Below, one piece after another: positions 9,337 to 17,199 of a stretch of DNA of 64,000 nt; position 1 is the stretch's first letter; every line of letters begins with the position of its first letter. Both the position numbers and the translations under genes were made by a program. Under the pieces are notes generated by a model, which was not told the DNA's origin, did no database searches, and saw only the letters and a list, made by a program, of their open reading frames with translations. The stretch is from Actinoalloteichus hoggarensis (GTDB lineage: Bacteria; Actinomycetota; Actinomycetes; Mycobacteriales; Pseudonocardiaceae). Location: contig NZ_CP022521.1 in the NCBI RefSeq assembly GCF_002234535.1, forward strand, positions 5,022,001 through 5,086,000. Reading direction: 5' to 3'.

Positions 9337-10133
9337 CGACACAGCAGACCGAGCCGACCACCGGCACCGACGAGCCGTCCGACGAGGAGCTGTTCGGCAG
9401 ACTCGCCGACCTCGACGAGGACGACGACCGACGCCGGGCGGTGCGGGACGAACTCGTCAATCGGCACCTCCGGCTCGCCACGAACCTGGCGCGCAAGTTC
9501 GACCGTCGCGGCGAACCGCTGGACGACCTGATCCAGGTCGCGACGGTCGGACTCATCAACGCGGTCGACCGCTTCGACCCGGAGCGTGGGAGCGCCTTCC
9601 TGCCGTTCGCGGTGCCCACGATCATGGGCGAGCTGCGCAGGCACTTCCGGGACTCCAGCTGGTCGGTCCGCGTGCCCCGCAGGCTCAAGGAGCTGAGCGC
9701 CTCGGTGATCGGCGCCCGCAACGAGCTGACGCAGTCACTCGGCCGCACACCGAAGCCCAGTGAGCTGGCCGAACACCTCGGCATCCCTCGTGAGGACGTC
9801 TTCGAAGCACTGGTCGCCAGCGGCGGGCGGCAGGGCTCTTCGCTGGACCGGCTGCTGGAGGACACCCCCAATCCGCCGTTCGGCTCGGCCGATCCGGAGA
9901 TGGCGGAGGTCGACAATCGCAGGCTGGTCCGCCCGCTGCTGGCCAGGCTGCCCGAGCGCGACCGCAAGATCGTCGTACTCCGCTTCTACGGCGGCCTGAG
10001 TCAGGCGGACATCGCCCGCCGTGTCGGCGTCTCCCAGATGCAGGTGTCGCGGCTGTTGGCGAGCATCCTCACCCGGCTGCGGGCGGGCATCGGCGATCTC
10101 GACGGCGGCGACGGTGCTCCGCACGAGTCCTGA
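9333..10133 (+). CDS. sigF: SigF/SigB-type RNA polymerase sigma factor
   Basis: A 266-residue group 3 sigma-70 factor. Region 2 is clear (DDLIQVATVGLINAVDRFDP, then AVPTIMGELRRHFRDSSW), region 3 follows (SLGRTPKPSELAEHLGIP), and region 4 carries the helix-turn-helix LSQADIARRVGVSQMQVSRLL. Such factors drive stress and sporulation regulons and are controlled by partner switching. The ATGA overlap with the upstream RsbW-like gene indicates translational coupling and a cognate pair. A STAS protein and a second ATPase lie 0.7-1.1 kb downstream. Symbol by family; orthology to a specific SigF paralogue is not tested. Confidence 0.85.
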   Translation: MTTQQTEPTTGTDEPSDEELFGRLADLDEDDDRRRAVRDELVNRHLRLATNLARKFDRRGEPLDDLIQVATVGLINAVDRFDPERGSAFLPFAVPTIMGELRRHFRDSSWSVRVPRRLKELSASVIGARNELTQSLGRTPKPSELAEHLGIPREDVFEALVASGGRQGSSLDRLLEDTPNPPFGSADPEMAEVDNRRLVRPLLARLPERDRKIVVLRFYGGLSQADIARRVGVSQMQVSRLLASILTRLRAGIGDLDGGDGAPHES

Positions 10134-10140
10134 GTCCTGC

Positions 10141-10173
10141 GGGGCGGCACCGCGGTCCGCGGAGCGGCGCCCC
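10141..10173. terminator. Bidirectional hairpin between sigF and the WhiB gene
   Basis: GGGGCGGC...CCGCGG opposes CCGCGG...GCGGCGCCCC almost symmetrically in the 46-base gap between two convergent genes. Its position and strength fit a shared terminator. Confidence 0.6.
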
Positions 10174-10179
10174 TGGGCG

Positions 10180-10488
10180 TCACCGTGCGGAGAGCGCCAT
10201 CCGCAGCTCTCGGCGGCGTCCCTTGAGCAGTTCACGGCGTTCGCCCTCGCCCATGGCGCCCCAGACCCCGTAGGTCTCCTGGCTCGTCAGGGCGTAGTCA
10301 CGACACTGGGTGAGCACGGGGCAGGACCGGCAGATCGCCTTCGCCCGGTTCTCCCGCTTCTCTCGGGCATGGCCTCGCTCGGACTCGGGGTGGAAGAAGA
10401 GTCTGCTGTTGGCGCCCCGGCAGGCGCCGTCGAGCTGCCAGTCCCAGTTCTCCGTCACCGGGGTGGGCAGGCGTCCGGTCTCAGCCAT
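10180..10488 (-). CDS. WhiB-family iron-sulfur regulator, WhiD/WhiB3-like
   Basis: A 102-residue Wbl protein with the four cluster-binding cysteines: one in DGACRG (near residue 22) and three in AICRSCPVLTQC (near 51-62). The turn motif GVWGAM and the basic tail KGRRREL follow. The text WDWQL...SRLFFHPESERG is closest in my recollection to WhiD of Streptomyces and WhiB3 of mycobacteria. Wbl proteins sense O2/NO through a 4Fe-4S cluster and act with the principal sigma factor; WhiD is needed for spore maturation. Convergent with sigF. Confidence 0.9.
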   Translation of the reverse strand: MAETGRLPTPVTENWDWQLDGACRGANSRLFFHPESERGHAREKRENRAKAICRSCPVLTQCRDYALTSQETYGVWGAMGEGERRELLKGRRRELRMALSAR

Positions 10489-10733
10489 GATGACTCCCGA
10501 GGTCGTTGCGGCACGGCGGTACTCGCCGAACGGCGTGCCCGGGGGTTCGCGAGCCCCGCACGGACGGGGTCTCGTCGTTCACCGCCCTGGGTGACACGCC
10601 ATCGGCAAGCGGTGAGGTACCCGACTCTTGGAAGGTGAAACGACGACGCGAAAGTGATCTACTCCACGTCGTCGGCGACGCGGCGGCCGTGATATGCAGT
10701 CGGCGTGGTCGGCGAGGCAGTGGTGACAGTTCT

Positions 10734-10747
10734 TTGTCGCTAGACAA
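10734..10747. promoter_or_regulatory. Inverted repeat TTGTC-GCTA-GACAA upstream of the STAS gene
   Basis: A perfect 5+4+5 inverted repeat about 95 bases before the STAS start, followed by TATCAT (10749-10754), which could be a -10 box. It resembles MarR/TetR-size operators. The 353-base gap 10489-10841 also carries the WhiB gene's promoter, which I cannot place. Confidence 0.35.
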
Positions 10748-10841
10748 CTATCATGCGTGCACGGCCGTTCGCCGCGGGTTCACCGTGACATGCCCGGCTC
10801 GCCACCAGGCATGACGATCCAGTGCGATGGAAGGGATTGTG

Positions 10842-11195
10842 ATGTTGCGCATCACCGCCGAAGGACACCCCTCGACGCGACTGAGTGTCACGGGCGAGGT
10901 GGACCTGAGCACCGCGCCGGAACTGGAGCGGGATCTGGGCACCGCGATCACCGCCGACGGCGCCGAATCGGTGATCGTCGACGTGGCCGGGGTCTCGTTC
11001 ATGGACTCGGCGGGCCTGCGTGTCCTGGTGGGCGGCCTTCGCCAGGCCGAGGAGCACGACGTCCGCCTGACCGTGGAGAACCCGCAGTCCCAGCTGCGCA
11101 AGATCATCGAGATCACCGGGCTCGCCGACGTCCTGGGCCTCGGCGCGGCCTCGGCGGGCGGTCCCATGACCGGGTCGGGCGGCACGCAGGGCTGA
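10842..11195 (+). CDS. STAS-domain anti-anti-sigma factor (RsbV/SpoIIAA-like)
   Basis: A protein of about 117 residues consisting of one STAS domain: LSVTGEVDLSTAPEL and the phosphorylation loop VSFMDSAGLRVLVGG, whose serine is the usual target of the RsbW kinase. In its unphosphorylated form it binds the anti-sigma factor and frees the sigma factor. I prefer the ATG at 10842, which has GGAAGGG six bases upstream; an in-frame ATG at 10827 would add five residues. It probably forms a module with the RsbW-like genes on either side. Confidence 0.85.
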   Translation: MLRITAEGHPSTRLSVTGEVDLSTAPELERDLGTAITADGAESVIVDVAGVSFMDSAGLRVLVGGLRQAEEHDVRLTVENPQSQLRKIIEITGLADVLGLGAASAGGPMTGSGGTQG

Positions 11196-11241
11196 TCACC
11201 CGCCTGATTGACTCGCCCGACGGCTGGGTAAATCAAGCGGC

Positions 11242-11919
11242 GTGAGCGACCATGACGAGGCGGAGGGGAGACCGGTGGGCGCGGTGCGCGGCCGGTCTCC
11301 GTCAATGCCGACGGTCGACCGGCCGGGGTACGTCGAACAGACATCCTCGGGCGGGGTGATCGTCGACGGCACAGCGACCGGAGACGGACGCGATCACGGC
11401 GGTGTCGAGGCCCGCGGCCGAGGCACAGGAGTGTTCTTCATCGAGCATCCCCCGTCGTGGCGGACCGGCGCCGGCCGCACGACGGCGAGGGCGGGCAGGC
11501 ATCGGACGATGGACACGGGTGCACTGGTCAGCATGGAGACGCCGGGCGGAGTCACCGCCGCGGGCGAGGCACGCCACACCGTGGGCACGGCACTGCATCG
11601 GTGGGGACTGAGCGGGGAGCTGGCGGACGACGTCCTGCTGGCCACCTCGGAACTCGTCACCAACGCCGTGGAGCACGGCGCGGCGCCGATCCGTCTCGAA
11701 GTCGAACGCGGCACGTCGCGGATCACCCTCCGCGTCCACGACCGCAGTCTCGACTCGCCGCAGATCTCCTGGTCGGACCCGCTGGGTGAACGCAGCAGGG
11801 GGCTGCTCATCGTCGCGGCCATCAGCTCGGACTGGGGCTTCGAGACCGAGGGCGCGGGCAAGTGCGTCTGGGCGGAGTTCCAGGTGCCGGACCAGTCGCG
11901 ACGCGTCGCCGACGTCTGA
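11242..11919 (+). CDS. RsbW-like ATP-binding protein (serine kinase/anti-sigma)
   Basis: The C-terminal 130 residues are a complete GHKL ATPase: N-box LATSELVTNAVEHGAAP with its Asn intact, and the G1/lid region DPLGERSRGLLIVAAISSDWG. It can therefore bind ATP/Mg2+ and probably phosphorylates a STAS partner. The N-terminal 90 residues are low-complexity and Gly/Arg-rich. The GTG at 11242 has no good ribosome binding site, and the true start may be internal, for example ATG 11509. It follows the STAS gene by 46 bases. Confidence 0.75.
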   Translation: MSDHDEAEGRPVGAVRGRSPSMPTVDRPGYVEQTSSGGVIVDGTATGDGRDHGGVEARGRGTGVFFIEHPPSWRTGAGRTTARAGRHRTMDTGALVSMETPGGVTAAGEARHTVGTALHRWGLSGELADDVLLATSELVTNAVEHGAAPIRLEVERGTSRITLRVHDRSLDSPQISWSDPLGERSRGLLIVAAISSDWGFETEGAGKCVWAEFQVPDQSRRVADV

Positions 11920-12104
11920 CCGGGCCGAGCAGACCGTTCAGGGGCGCCGGCCTCGGCTGACCTGACGGCTGACGGCCTGGCTTCACGCCGGACGGCCGGA
12001 GATCGCCGCCCGGACCGATCACGAGTCGGCGATCGCCTCGGTACGCCGGTCCGGGCCCGGCCCCCTCTCACCAGTGGCGGACACGCTTCGCCTGGTGGAA
12101 GCCC

Positions 12105-12796
12105 TCAGCCGACGGGTCCCCTCCGCCGACGGGAGCCCTCCGCACCGTCGGGGCCTGCCTTGACCGGAGCCGACCCGTACCAGTCCAGACTCACCACCAC
12201 CGTCGTCGAGATCCGTGTGTTCGCGGAAGACGGCGAGAGCGGACCGGACGGCACGCACCGCCTCCCCGGCGGGCAGTCCTCCGGAGGACCGGACGACCCT
12301 GGTCGACGAGGTCTCCCCATAAACGACGGGTGCCGTCGGACGAGTCGTCGACGCCTCCGCCGACCACGAAGAGCCGATCGCGCGGCAGCAACGGCTCCTC
12401 CCTGGTCGCATAGGACGTCCCGTCGAACATGCCGAGCGGAAGCCGCTGCTCCAGTTCGATCCGCCGCGCGCGCTGCTCCCGGAGGGTCCACAGTCGAGGC
12501 GAGCCCGCGTCGACGATGAATCATCCGGCAGGTGGCCGGTTCGAACTCGATCAGCAGGGCCGCCCGATGCCGGTCGCCGCCGTGCTGTCCCCAGATCGCC
12601 TGACGGTGGCGTCGAGCGGGCCCGCGTGCACCGCCGACAGACCGGGAAGCACGCGAAGGAGATCATGCACCGCGTGCCTCCGAAGTGTCTGCTCCACCCG
12701 GGCGATCGCGGGCCATGCGTCATCGTTCCTCCCCGCGGCGGGGACCGCCGACTCGACGAGACGGTACCCACGGCGAGGCCCTCCGTACCGGATCAC
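12105..12796 (-). pseudogene. Frame-broken PP2C/SpoIIE-type phosphatase (RsbU-like)
   Basis: No single frame is a gene, but reading down the minus strand protein text hops between frames: a first piece IRYGGPRRGYRLVES... from 12796 to about 12560; then LLIEFEPATCRMIHRRRG; then LEQRLPLGMFDGTSYATREE and DRLFVVGGGVDDSSDG; then GEAVRAVRSALAVFREHTDL; and last VVVSLDWYGS near 12190. The order (PATxxxxHxRxG, PLGxF, Y..REE, DRLxxVxxGVxD, TDLDD...VVVxLDWYG) is that of PPM phosphatases that dephosphorylate STAS proteins. At least four frame changes are needed. It lies next to the STAS/RsbW genes, so it may be the lost upstream phosphatase of that module. Confidence 0.6.
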
Positions 12797-12816
12797 CAGC
12801 TATGTCACAGTGAGGT

Positions 12817-13809
12817 ATGGCAGCCGAGCGACAGCCGCCCGCCGCGTCCCCGCAGGAGGCGTACCCGCTGGAGACCCGCGCGACGGATGTCGCGGCCGAG
12901 TCGCTCACCCTGCTGCTGGGCAGGGCGGCCGACACGGTCCGGCCGAAGGTGTCCCCCGCGCAGCTCCGCGCGCTTCAGGTCGTGGAGTGGCACCGCTCGA
13001 TCAACCTGACCGGCCTCGCCGAGGTGCTCGGTGCCATACCGTCCTCGGCGAGCAGGCTGTGTGACCGGCTGGAGGCGGCGGGTCTCCTGGAACGACGGTC
13101 CGGCGCCCACGATCGACGCGAGATCGAGCTGGTGCTGAGCCCGGACGGCACCCACCTGCTGGCTCGGCTGCGTGAGGCGCGCCGCGCGGACCTCGGTGCC
13201 GTGCTGTCGATGATGAGCAGGCAGGGTCGGGCCGCACTGCTGCGGGGTCTGGAGGAGTTCGCCGCCGCGTTCGGCCGTCGGGATTCCGCCCGCGGCGTCG
13301 GCTCCGGCGGGCGTCTCGGGTCTGACGGCGACCTCGAGTCCGATCGGGACATCGCGGCAGGCGGCCCTCCCGACGGACCGGGCGCACGCGATCCGGTGTC
13401 CGGCGACGACCCGGCGTTCGCCGACGACGTGATGTCCGGCGGCGACTCGTTCCCCGGCGGCGGCCGTTCTCCCGACGACGGTCCGGCGGGTCCGAATTCC
13501 GGAGGGGCGACGGCCGGGGGATCGACGAGTCCGAGTTCCACGGGGCCGGCGAGTCAGCGTTCCGCGGGTTCGACGGGTTCGGGGCTCGCGGCCCCGAGCG
13601 GGTCGACGGTGAGAGCGGGCACGAAGCAGGACGGGCCCGGCGAGCGGCGAGGACGACTCGGCCGCGATCGCGGCCTCGGCGAACAGTGGGGCCGCGGATC
13701 GAGCGCGCCACGAGGCCGCCGGGGCTCGGACGGCCCCGGACACCCGCGAGACGGATCGCCCGGCGCCCGCCCCGGCGGCGAACGGCCGGAGACCGAGCAG
13801 CCGGCGTGA
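12817..13809 (+). CDS. MarR-family regulator with a long disordered tail
   Basis: Residues 1-155 are a MarR winged helix: LRALQVVEWHRSINLTGLAE, the recognition region GAIPSSASRLCDRLEAAGLL, and the wing RRSGAHDRREIELVLSPDG. The remaining 175 or so residues are Gly/Ser/Pro/Asp-rich without predicted structure, which is unusual: MarR proteins are normally 140-170 residues. It binds DNA as a dimer; its target is unknown. It starts 21 bases from the divergent phosphatase pseudogene. The tail could also be read-through caused by a frameshift, since similar composition continues into the repeat beyond the stop. Confidence 0.75.
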   Translation: MAAERQPPAASPQEAYPLETRATDVAAESLTLLLGRAADTVRPKVSPAQLRALQVVEWHRSINLTGLAEVLGAIPSSASRLCDRLEAAGLLERRSGAHDRREIELVLSPDGTHLLARLREARRADLGAVLSMMSRQGRAALLRGLEEFAAAFGRRDSARGVGSGGRLGSDGDLESDRDIAAGGPPDGPGARDPVSGDDPAFADDVMSGGDSFPGGGRSPDDGPAGPNSGGATAGGSTSPSSTGPASQRSAGSTGSGLAAPSGSTVRAGTKQDGPGERRGRLGRDRGLGEQWGRGSSAPRGRRGSDGPGHPRDGSPGARPGGERPETEQPA

Positions 13810-13842
13810 CGCCGCAGAGGCGAACGGCATCGCAGCACAGCC

Positions 13843-13874
13843 GAGCCACAGAGCCACAGAGCCACAGAGCCACA
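13843..13874. repeat. Four perfect 8-base tandem units (GAGCCACA)
   Basis: Copies at 13843, 13851, 13859 and 13867, with a partial fifth. It lies in the 173-base gap after the MarR gene. A simple microsatellite, likely to vary in length between strains. Confidence 0.85.
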
Positions 13875-13982
13875 GAGCACCGAAACACGGACGACACGGC
13901 AGCGTCCGAACAGCACGCGGGCACGCGCGGCACCGGACCGAGGTACCCGGCCGGGATCACCCGCTGTCCGCCGACGGCCGGA

Positions 13983-14714
13983 CTAGCCGGGATCGACGTC
14001 GTAGACCAGCAGACCGTCCGACTGGACGCGCGCGCCCGGCGTCGGCGGATGCTCGACGAGCCTGCCGTCGTGCATCAGATGCCAGGCGGGGATGCCCGCG
14101 ACGAGCCAGGTGTAGTCGGCGATGATGCGCCGGTGGCATCGCCACCAGACCGTCTCGCCGCAGAGCACGCTCACTCGACCGTCGGCACGCTCCCGCACCT
14201 CGTCGAGCAGTTCGGACATGGCCGCGAGGAAGTCCGGGGTGCGAGTATGTCCCGCGTAGGCCCGGAAGCTGGTGTTACGCCAGTACGTGTCCGGCGAGTG
14301 GTCTGCCAGTCGCCGGAAGCCGCCGAGGCGCTTCTCCCAGCGGTAGGAGATCCCCTCGGCGGGCAGCCATTCGCTCATCGCCTCGCGCGCGGTGTCCGGA
14401 TTGCGCCGACTGCCCGGCACGGTGCGCACGTCGACCAACTCCCGGATCGAGGCTCCGTGCAGCAGGGCGGCCAGCTCCGACCGATCGAGGGTGCCGTGTC
14501 CGACGGTCACCAGCCCCGCACGACCGTCCGGCGACGGGACGGCCTCTCGGTCGGCCGCCGAGACGCCGCCTGCGCGGCCCTGGTGCGGCGTCGGCCCCCC
14601 GATACCTCGTGCCGAGTCCGATCGGCCGGCCTGCGTACCGTCGGAGGCGAACGAAGGCGCGGCGGGGCGGCCCCGTACCCCGTCCCGCCGCGTCCCCGGT
14701 CCCGTCCCGACCAT
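13983..14714 (-). CDS. DUF488 family protein
   Basis: About 243 residues, with the DUF488 domain in the C-terminal 180: VTVGHGTLDRSEL, LVDVRTVPGSRRNP, ISYRWEKRLGGFRR and the conserved Cys/His pair VSVLCGETVWWRCHRRIIADY. The biochemical role of DUF488 is unknown. The first 60 residues are low-complexity; ATG 14714 is a choice without a strong ribosome binding site, and the native start may lie nearer 14540. The frame stays open far upstream but overlaps the next gene. It is the last gene of a three-gene minus-strand group. Confidence 0.8.
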   Translation of the reverse strand: MVGTGPGTRRDGVRGRPAAPSFASDGTQAGRSDSARGIGGPTPHQGRAGGVSAADREAVPSPDGRAGLVTVGHGTLDRSELAALLHGASIRELVDVRTVPGSRRNPDTAREAMSEWLPAEGISYRWEKRLGGFRRLADHSPDTYWRNTSFRAYAGHTRTPDFLAAMSELLDEVRERADGRVSVLCGETVWWRCHRRIIADYTWLVAGIPAWHLMHDGRLVEHPPTPGARVQSDGLLVYDVDPG

Positions 14715-14755
14715 GATCCGTCGACCGCTCACCGCCACGCCTCGTCGTCGGGTGA

Positions 14756-15418
14756 TCACCGCCGCCGGCGACGAACCCGACGCAGCTCGTCGGCAAGGCC
14801 GGTCCGCATCCGAGTCCAGTCCTGCGGCGTCAGGGACGGCCGGGTGCCGGGGCCGCCGAGTTCGCTCGCCGCCGACTCCAGCTCGGCCATCGTCGTGATG
14901 ATCTGGTCGACGACCTCGGGATGCCCCAGCGGCAGCGGCGCGCCCACCGCGTCCCCGGAGTGAACCGGGTCCCGCCGGATGATCCGCGTGGGCACGCCGC
15001 GCGCGGCGAGTTCCCGTACGAGCCGGTCGGTGGCGCCCTCGGGCACCGGCGAGTCGAGTTCCGAGTCCTCCTGGTCGGGTTCGATCAGCAGAACCGCGCG
15101 GACCAGCCGCCACTTCACCGCGCCGAGCAGCAGCGCGTCCTGCGTGGCCGTGCCGCTCGCGACCAGGTATGCAGGCATCCCGTACTCGGCCAGCTCGTCG
15201 AGCAGCTCGGCATTGGACTCGACGCCCGCCTCCGTGGCGGGCAGCCTGCACCACATCACTCGGACCCGTTCGGCCAGCGAGCGCCAGGTGCCCGGCAGGC
15301 CGCCGTGATTCGCCTCGCCCGCCGGATCGAGGACCAGCACGGCGGGACCGCCCGGTGGGCCGTGCTCGACGACGAGCGGGCCACCGGATCGAACGGTCTC
15401 GCTCCCAAAGTCACGCAT
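14756..15418 (-). CDS. Alpha/beta-hydrolase-fold protein of unknown substrate
   Basis: A 220-residue protein: VVEHGPPGGPAVLVLDPAGE near the start, LLDELAEYGMPAYLVASGTATQDALLLGA (elbow region), and VRAVLLIEPDQEDSEL. The layout is that of an alpha/beta hydrolase. The elbow reads VASGTATQD, so a classical GxSxG nucleophile is not evident. ATG 15418 has GAGGAGG just upstream and overlaps the stop of the aldehyde dehydrogenase gene by 8 bases, indicating translational coupling. Function not recognised. Confidence 0.6.
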   Translation of the reverse strand: MRDFGSETVRSGGPLVVEHGPPGGPAVLVLDPAGEANHGGLPGTWRSLAERVRVMWCRLPATEAGVESNAELLDELAEYGMPAYLVASGTATQDALLLGAVKWRLVRAVLLIEPDQEDSELDSPVPEGATDRLVRELAARGVPTRIIRRDPVHSGDAVGAPLPLGHPEVVDQIITTMAELESAASELGGPGTRPSLTPQDWTRMRTGLADELRRVRRRRR

Positions 15419-16910
15419 CGACTTCCTCCTCGCCGACGTACACCCGGTCAGGACCTCTGCTCCGACGTCCACCTGGCACCGCGAGGCCCAGATGCACCAC
15501 CTTCACCGCCGTCATCTCGTCCAACAACTCCGGGCCGAAGTCGAAGCCGGTGTCGACACCGCCTCGATCCCGTGCCCCTCGGCCGACCGCACCGACCACC
15601 GAGTTCACCCGGACGGTGCCGACCGGCAGGTCCTGCCACGCGCGCTGGGCGCGGCTCATCGACGCCGTGAGCACGGTGGCCGCGCGGCCGTAGCGGTCCT
15701 CCCCCGCCTCGGCGAGCGCCTGATCGAAGTCCTCGACGACGCGGATCGCGGCCACCGGACCGAACGTCTCCTCCCGCATCACCCGCATGTCCGGAACACA
15801 GCCGGTGAGGACCGTCGCCGGGTAGAAGGCGCCCGGCCCGCGCGGCACCCGCCCACCTGCCAGCGCCCAGGCGCCCCGGCCGATCGCCTCGCCGACCTGC
15901 TCGTGCACCTGATCGCGTCGCCGCCGGTCCACCAGGGGGCCCAGTTCGACGTCGCCGGGCAGGGCGGGCCGCGCCACCCGGCGGGCCGCCTGCGCGGCCA
16001 GCCGATGCGCGAACCGGTCGGCCAGCGTCCGATGCACGTAGATCCGCTCGATGGAGCCGCGACGCTGCCCGGTCTCGCTGAACGCCCCCACCGCCGCCTG
16101 TTCCGCGGCCCAGTCGACGTCGACGCCCGCGTCGACGATGAGCGCGTCGTTGCCGCCGTTCTCCAGCAGCACCGCCGCGCCCGTCCGTGCCGCCGACTCG
16201 GCGATGCTGCGGCCCGCCTCGGAGCAGCCCAGGTGGGCGATCAGGTCGACCCCGGGGTCGGCGGCCAGCCGGGCGCCGGTGCGGCCGTCACCGGAGATCA
16301 TGGCCAGCACGCCGCTCGGCAGCACCGACGACAGCGTCTCGGTGAGATAACGGCCGACGTGCGGCGCCCGCTCACTCGGCTTGTACACCACGGCGTTGCC
16401 GGTGACCAGCGCGGCACCGAGCAGGCCGCAGGACACGCCGACCGGGTCGTTCCACGAGGTCAGCACCACGACGACGCCTCGGGGCTGCGGCACCGTCAGG
16501 TCGACGGCGCAGTGGCGGCCGAGAAGGCTGCGACCCCGGTGCACCGGGCCCAGCTCGGCGTACTGCTCCAAGACGTCGGCACCCGCGAGGACCCCGGCTC
16601 GGGCATCGGCGAACGATCGGCCCGTCTCGGCGTGGTGCAGCGCGGCCAGCTCGTCGACGGAGGCACGCACCGCCGAGGCGGCGATGCGCAGGCGGCGTCC
16701 CCGCTCGGCGGCCGAGGTTCGCGACCAGCCCGACAGCGCCGACCTGGCGGTACGCAGGGCCTGCGTGATCTCGTGCTCGTCGGCCACCGGGAGCAGACCG
16801 ACCAGCGCTCCGTCGACCGGGCTGTGGACTCTCAGATGTTCCCGCGCCGCCTGTTCGAGCAGCACCGGTCTTGTCGTCGTGATCAGTGAGCCGGACAACC
16901 CGTCGAGCAT
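15411..16910 (-). CDS. Aldehyde dehydrogenase-family protein with the catalytic Cys replaced by Arg
   Basis: A 499-residue NAD(P)-dependent aldehyde dehydrogenase fold. Seen: the Asn motif VVLTSWNDPVG, cofactor Lys in VVYKPSER, the general-base Glu in VLLENGGNDAL, and EETFGPVAAI. The catalytic motif, normally FxxxGQxC, reads AFSETGQRRGSIERIYV. The position exactly 34 residues after the Glu, which carries the nucleophilic Cys in the family, is Arg (CGC; Cys would be TGC). ATG 16910 follows AGGAGGCG. As written it cannot form the thiohemiacetal, so it is either inactive or a scaffold. Closest in style to benzaldehyde/salicylaldehyde dehydrogenases. Confidence 0.85.
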   Translation of the reverse strand: MLDGLSGSLITTTRPVLLEQAAREHLRVHSPVDGALVGLLPVADEHEITQALRTARSALSGWSRTSAAERGRRLRIAASAVRASVDELAALHHAETGRSFADARAGVLAGADVLEQYAELGPVHRGRSLLGRHCAVDLTVPQPRGVVVVLTSWNDPVGVSCGLLGAALVTGNAVVYKPSERAPHVGRYLTETLSSVLPSGVLAMISGDGRTGARLAADPGVDLIAHLGCSEAGRSIAESAARTGAAVLLENGGNDALIVDAGVDVDWAAEQAAVGAFSETGQRRGSIERIYVHRTLADRFAHRLAAQAARRVARPALPGDVELGPLVDRRRRDQVHEQVGEAIGRGAWALAGGRVPRGPGAFYPATVLTGCVPDMRVMREETFGPVAAIRVVEDFDQALAEAGEDRYGRAATVLTASMSRAQRAWQDLPVGTVRVNSVVGAVGRGARDRGGVDTGFDFGPELLDEMTAVKVVHLGLAVPGGRRSRGPDRVYVGEEEVDA

Positions 16911-17199
16911 CGCGCCTCCTGCTGTCGAGCTCCCCGAATACCCCCGCGCGGGCGCGGTACACCTCGCCGGGAACCCGACCAGGGAACGGGCGGCGGCGGG
17001 CGGGGCCGGACGAGACAGGGGCCCGGCGGGGCGAGACGTCCGGCGGGCCGGGGCGGGAGGCAGGCGAGCAGGGCGACGAGCCGAGGCGACCGCGGCGAAG
17101 ACCGGGCCGACAGGCCGAGAACCCTCGTCCGGCTCCCTCACCCCGCGCGCGGGCGGGACGGACTCGCCGAGCAGGATCGTCTGGTGGTCGAAGGCCGGC

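Noticed and set aside
12019-12771. Single long minus-strand frame over the phosphatase remnant
   Set aside because: Only parts of this frame carry phosphatase text; the rest is in the other two frames, so it is not one intact gene.
17131-17159. A further decayed CRISPR repeat (GGCTCCCTCACCCC...GGGCGGGAC)
   Set aside because: Similar in outline but 29 bases long and out of the 61-base register by about 8 bases; could be chance in GC-rich DNA.
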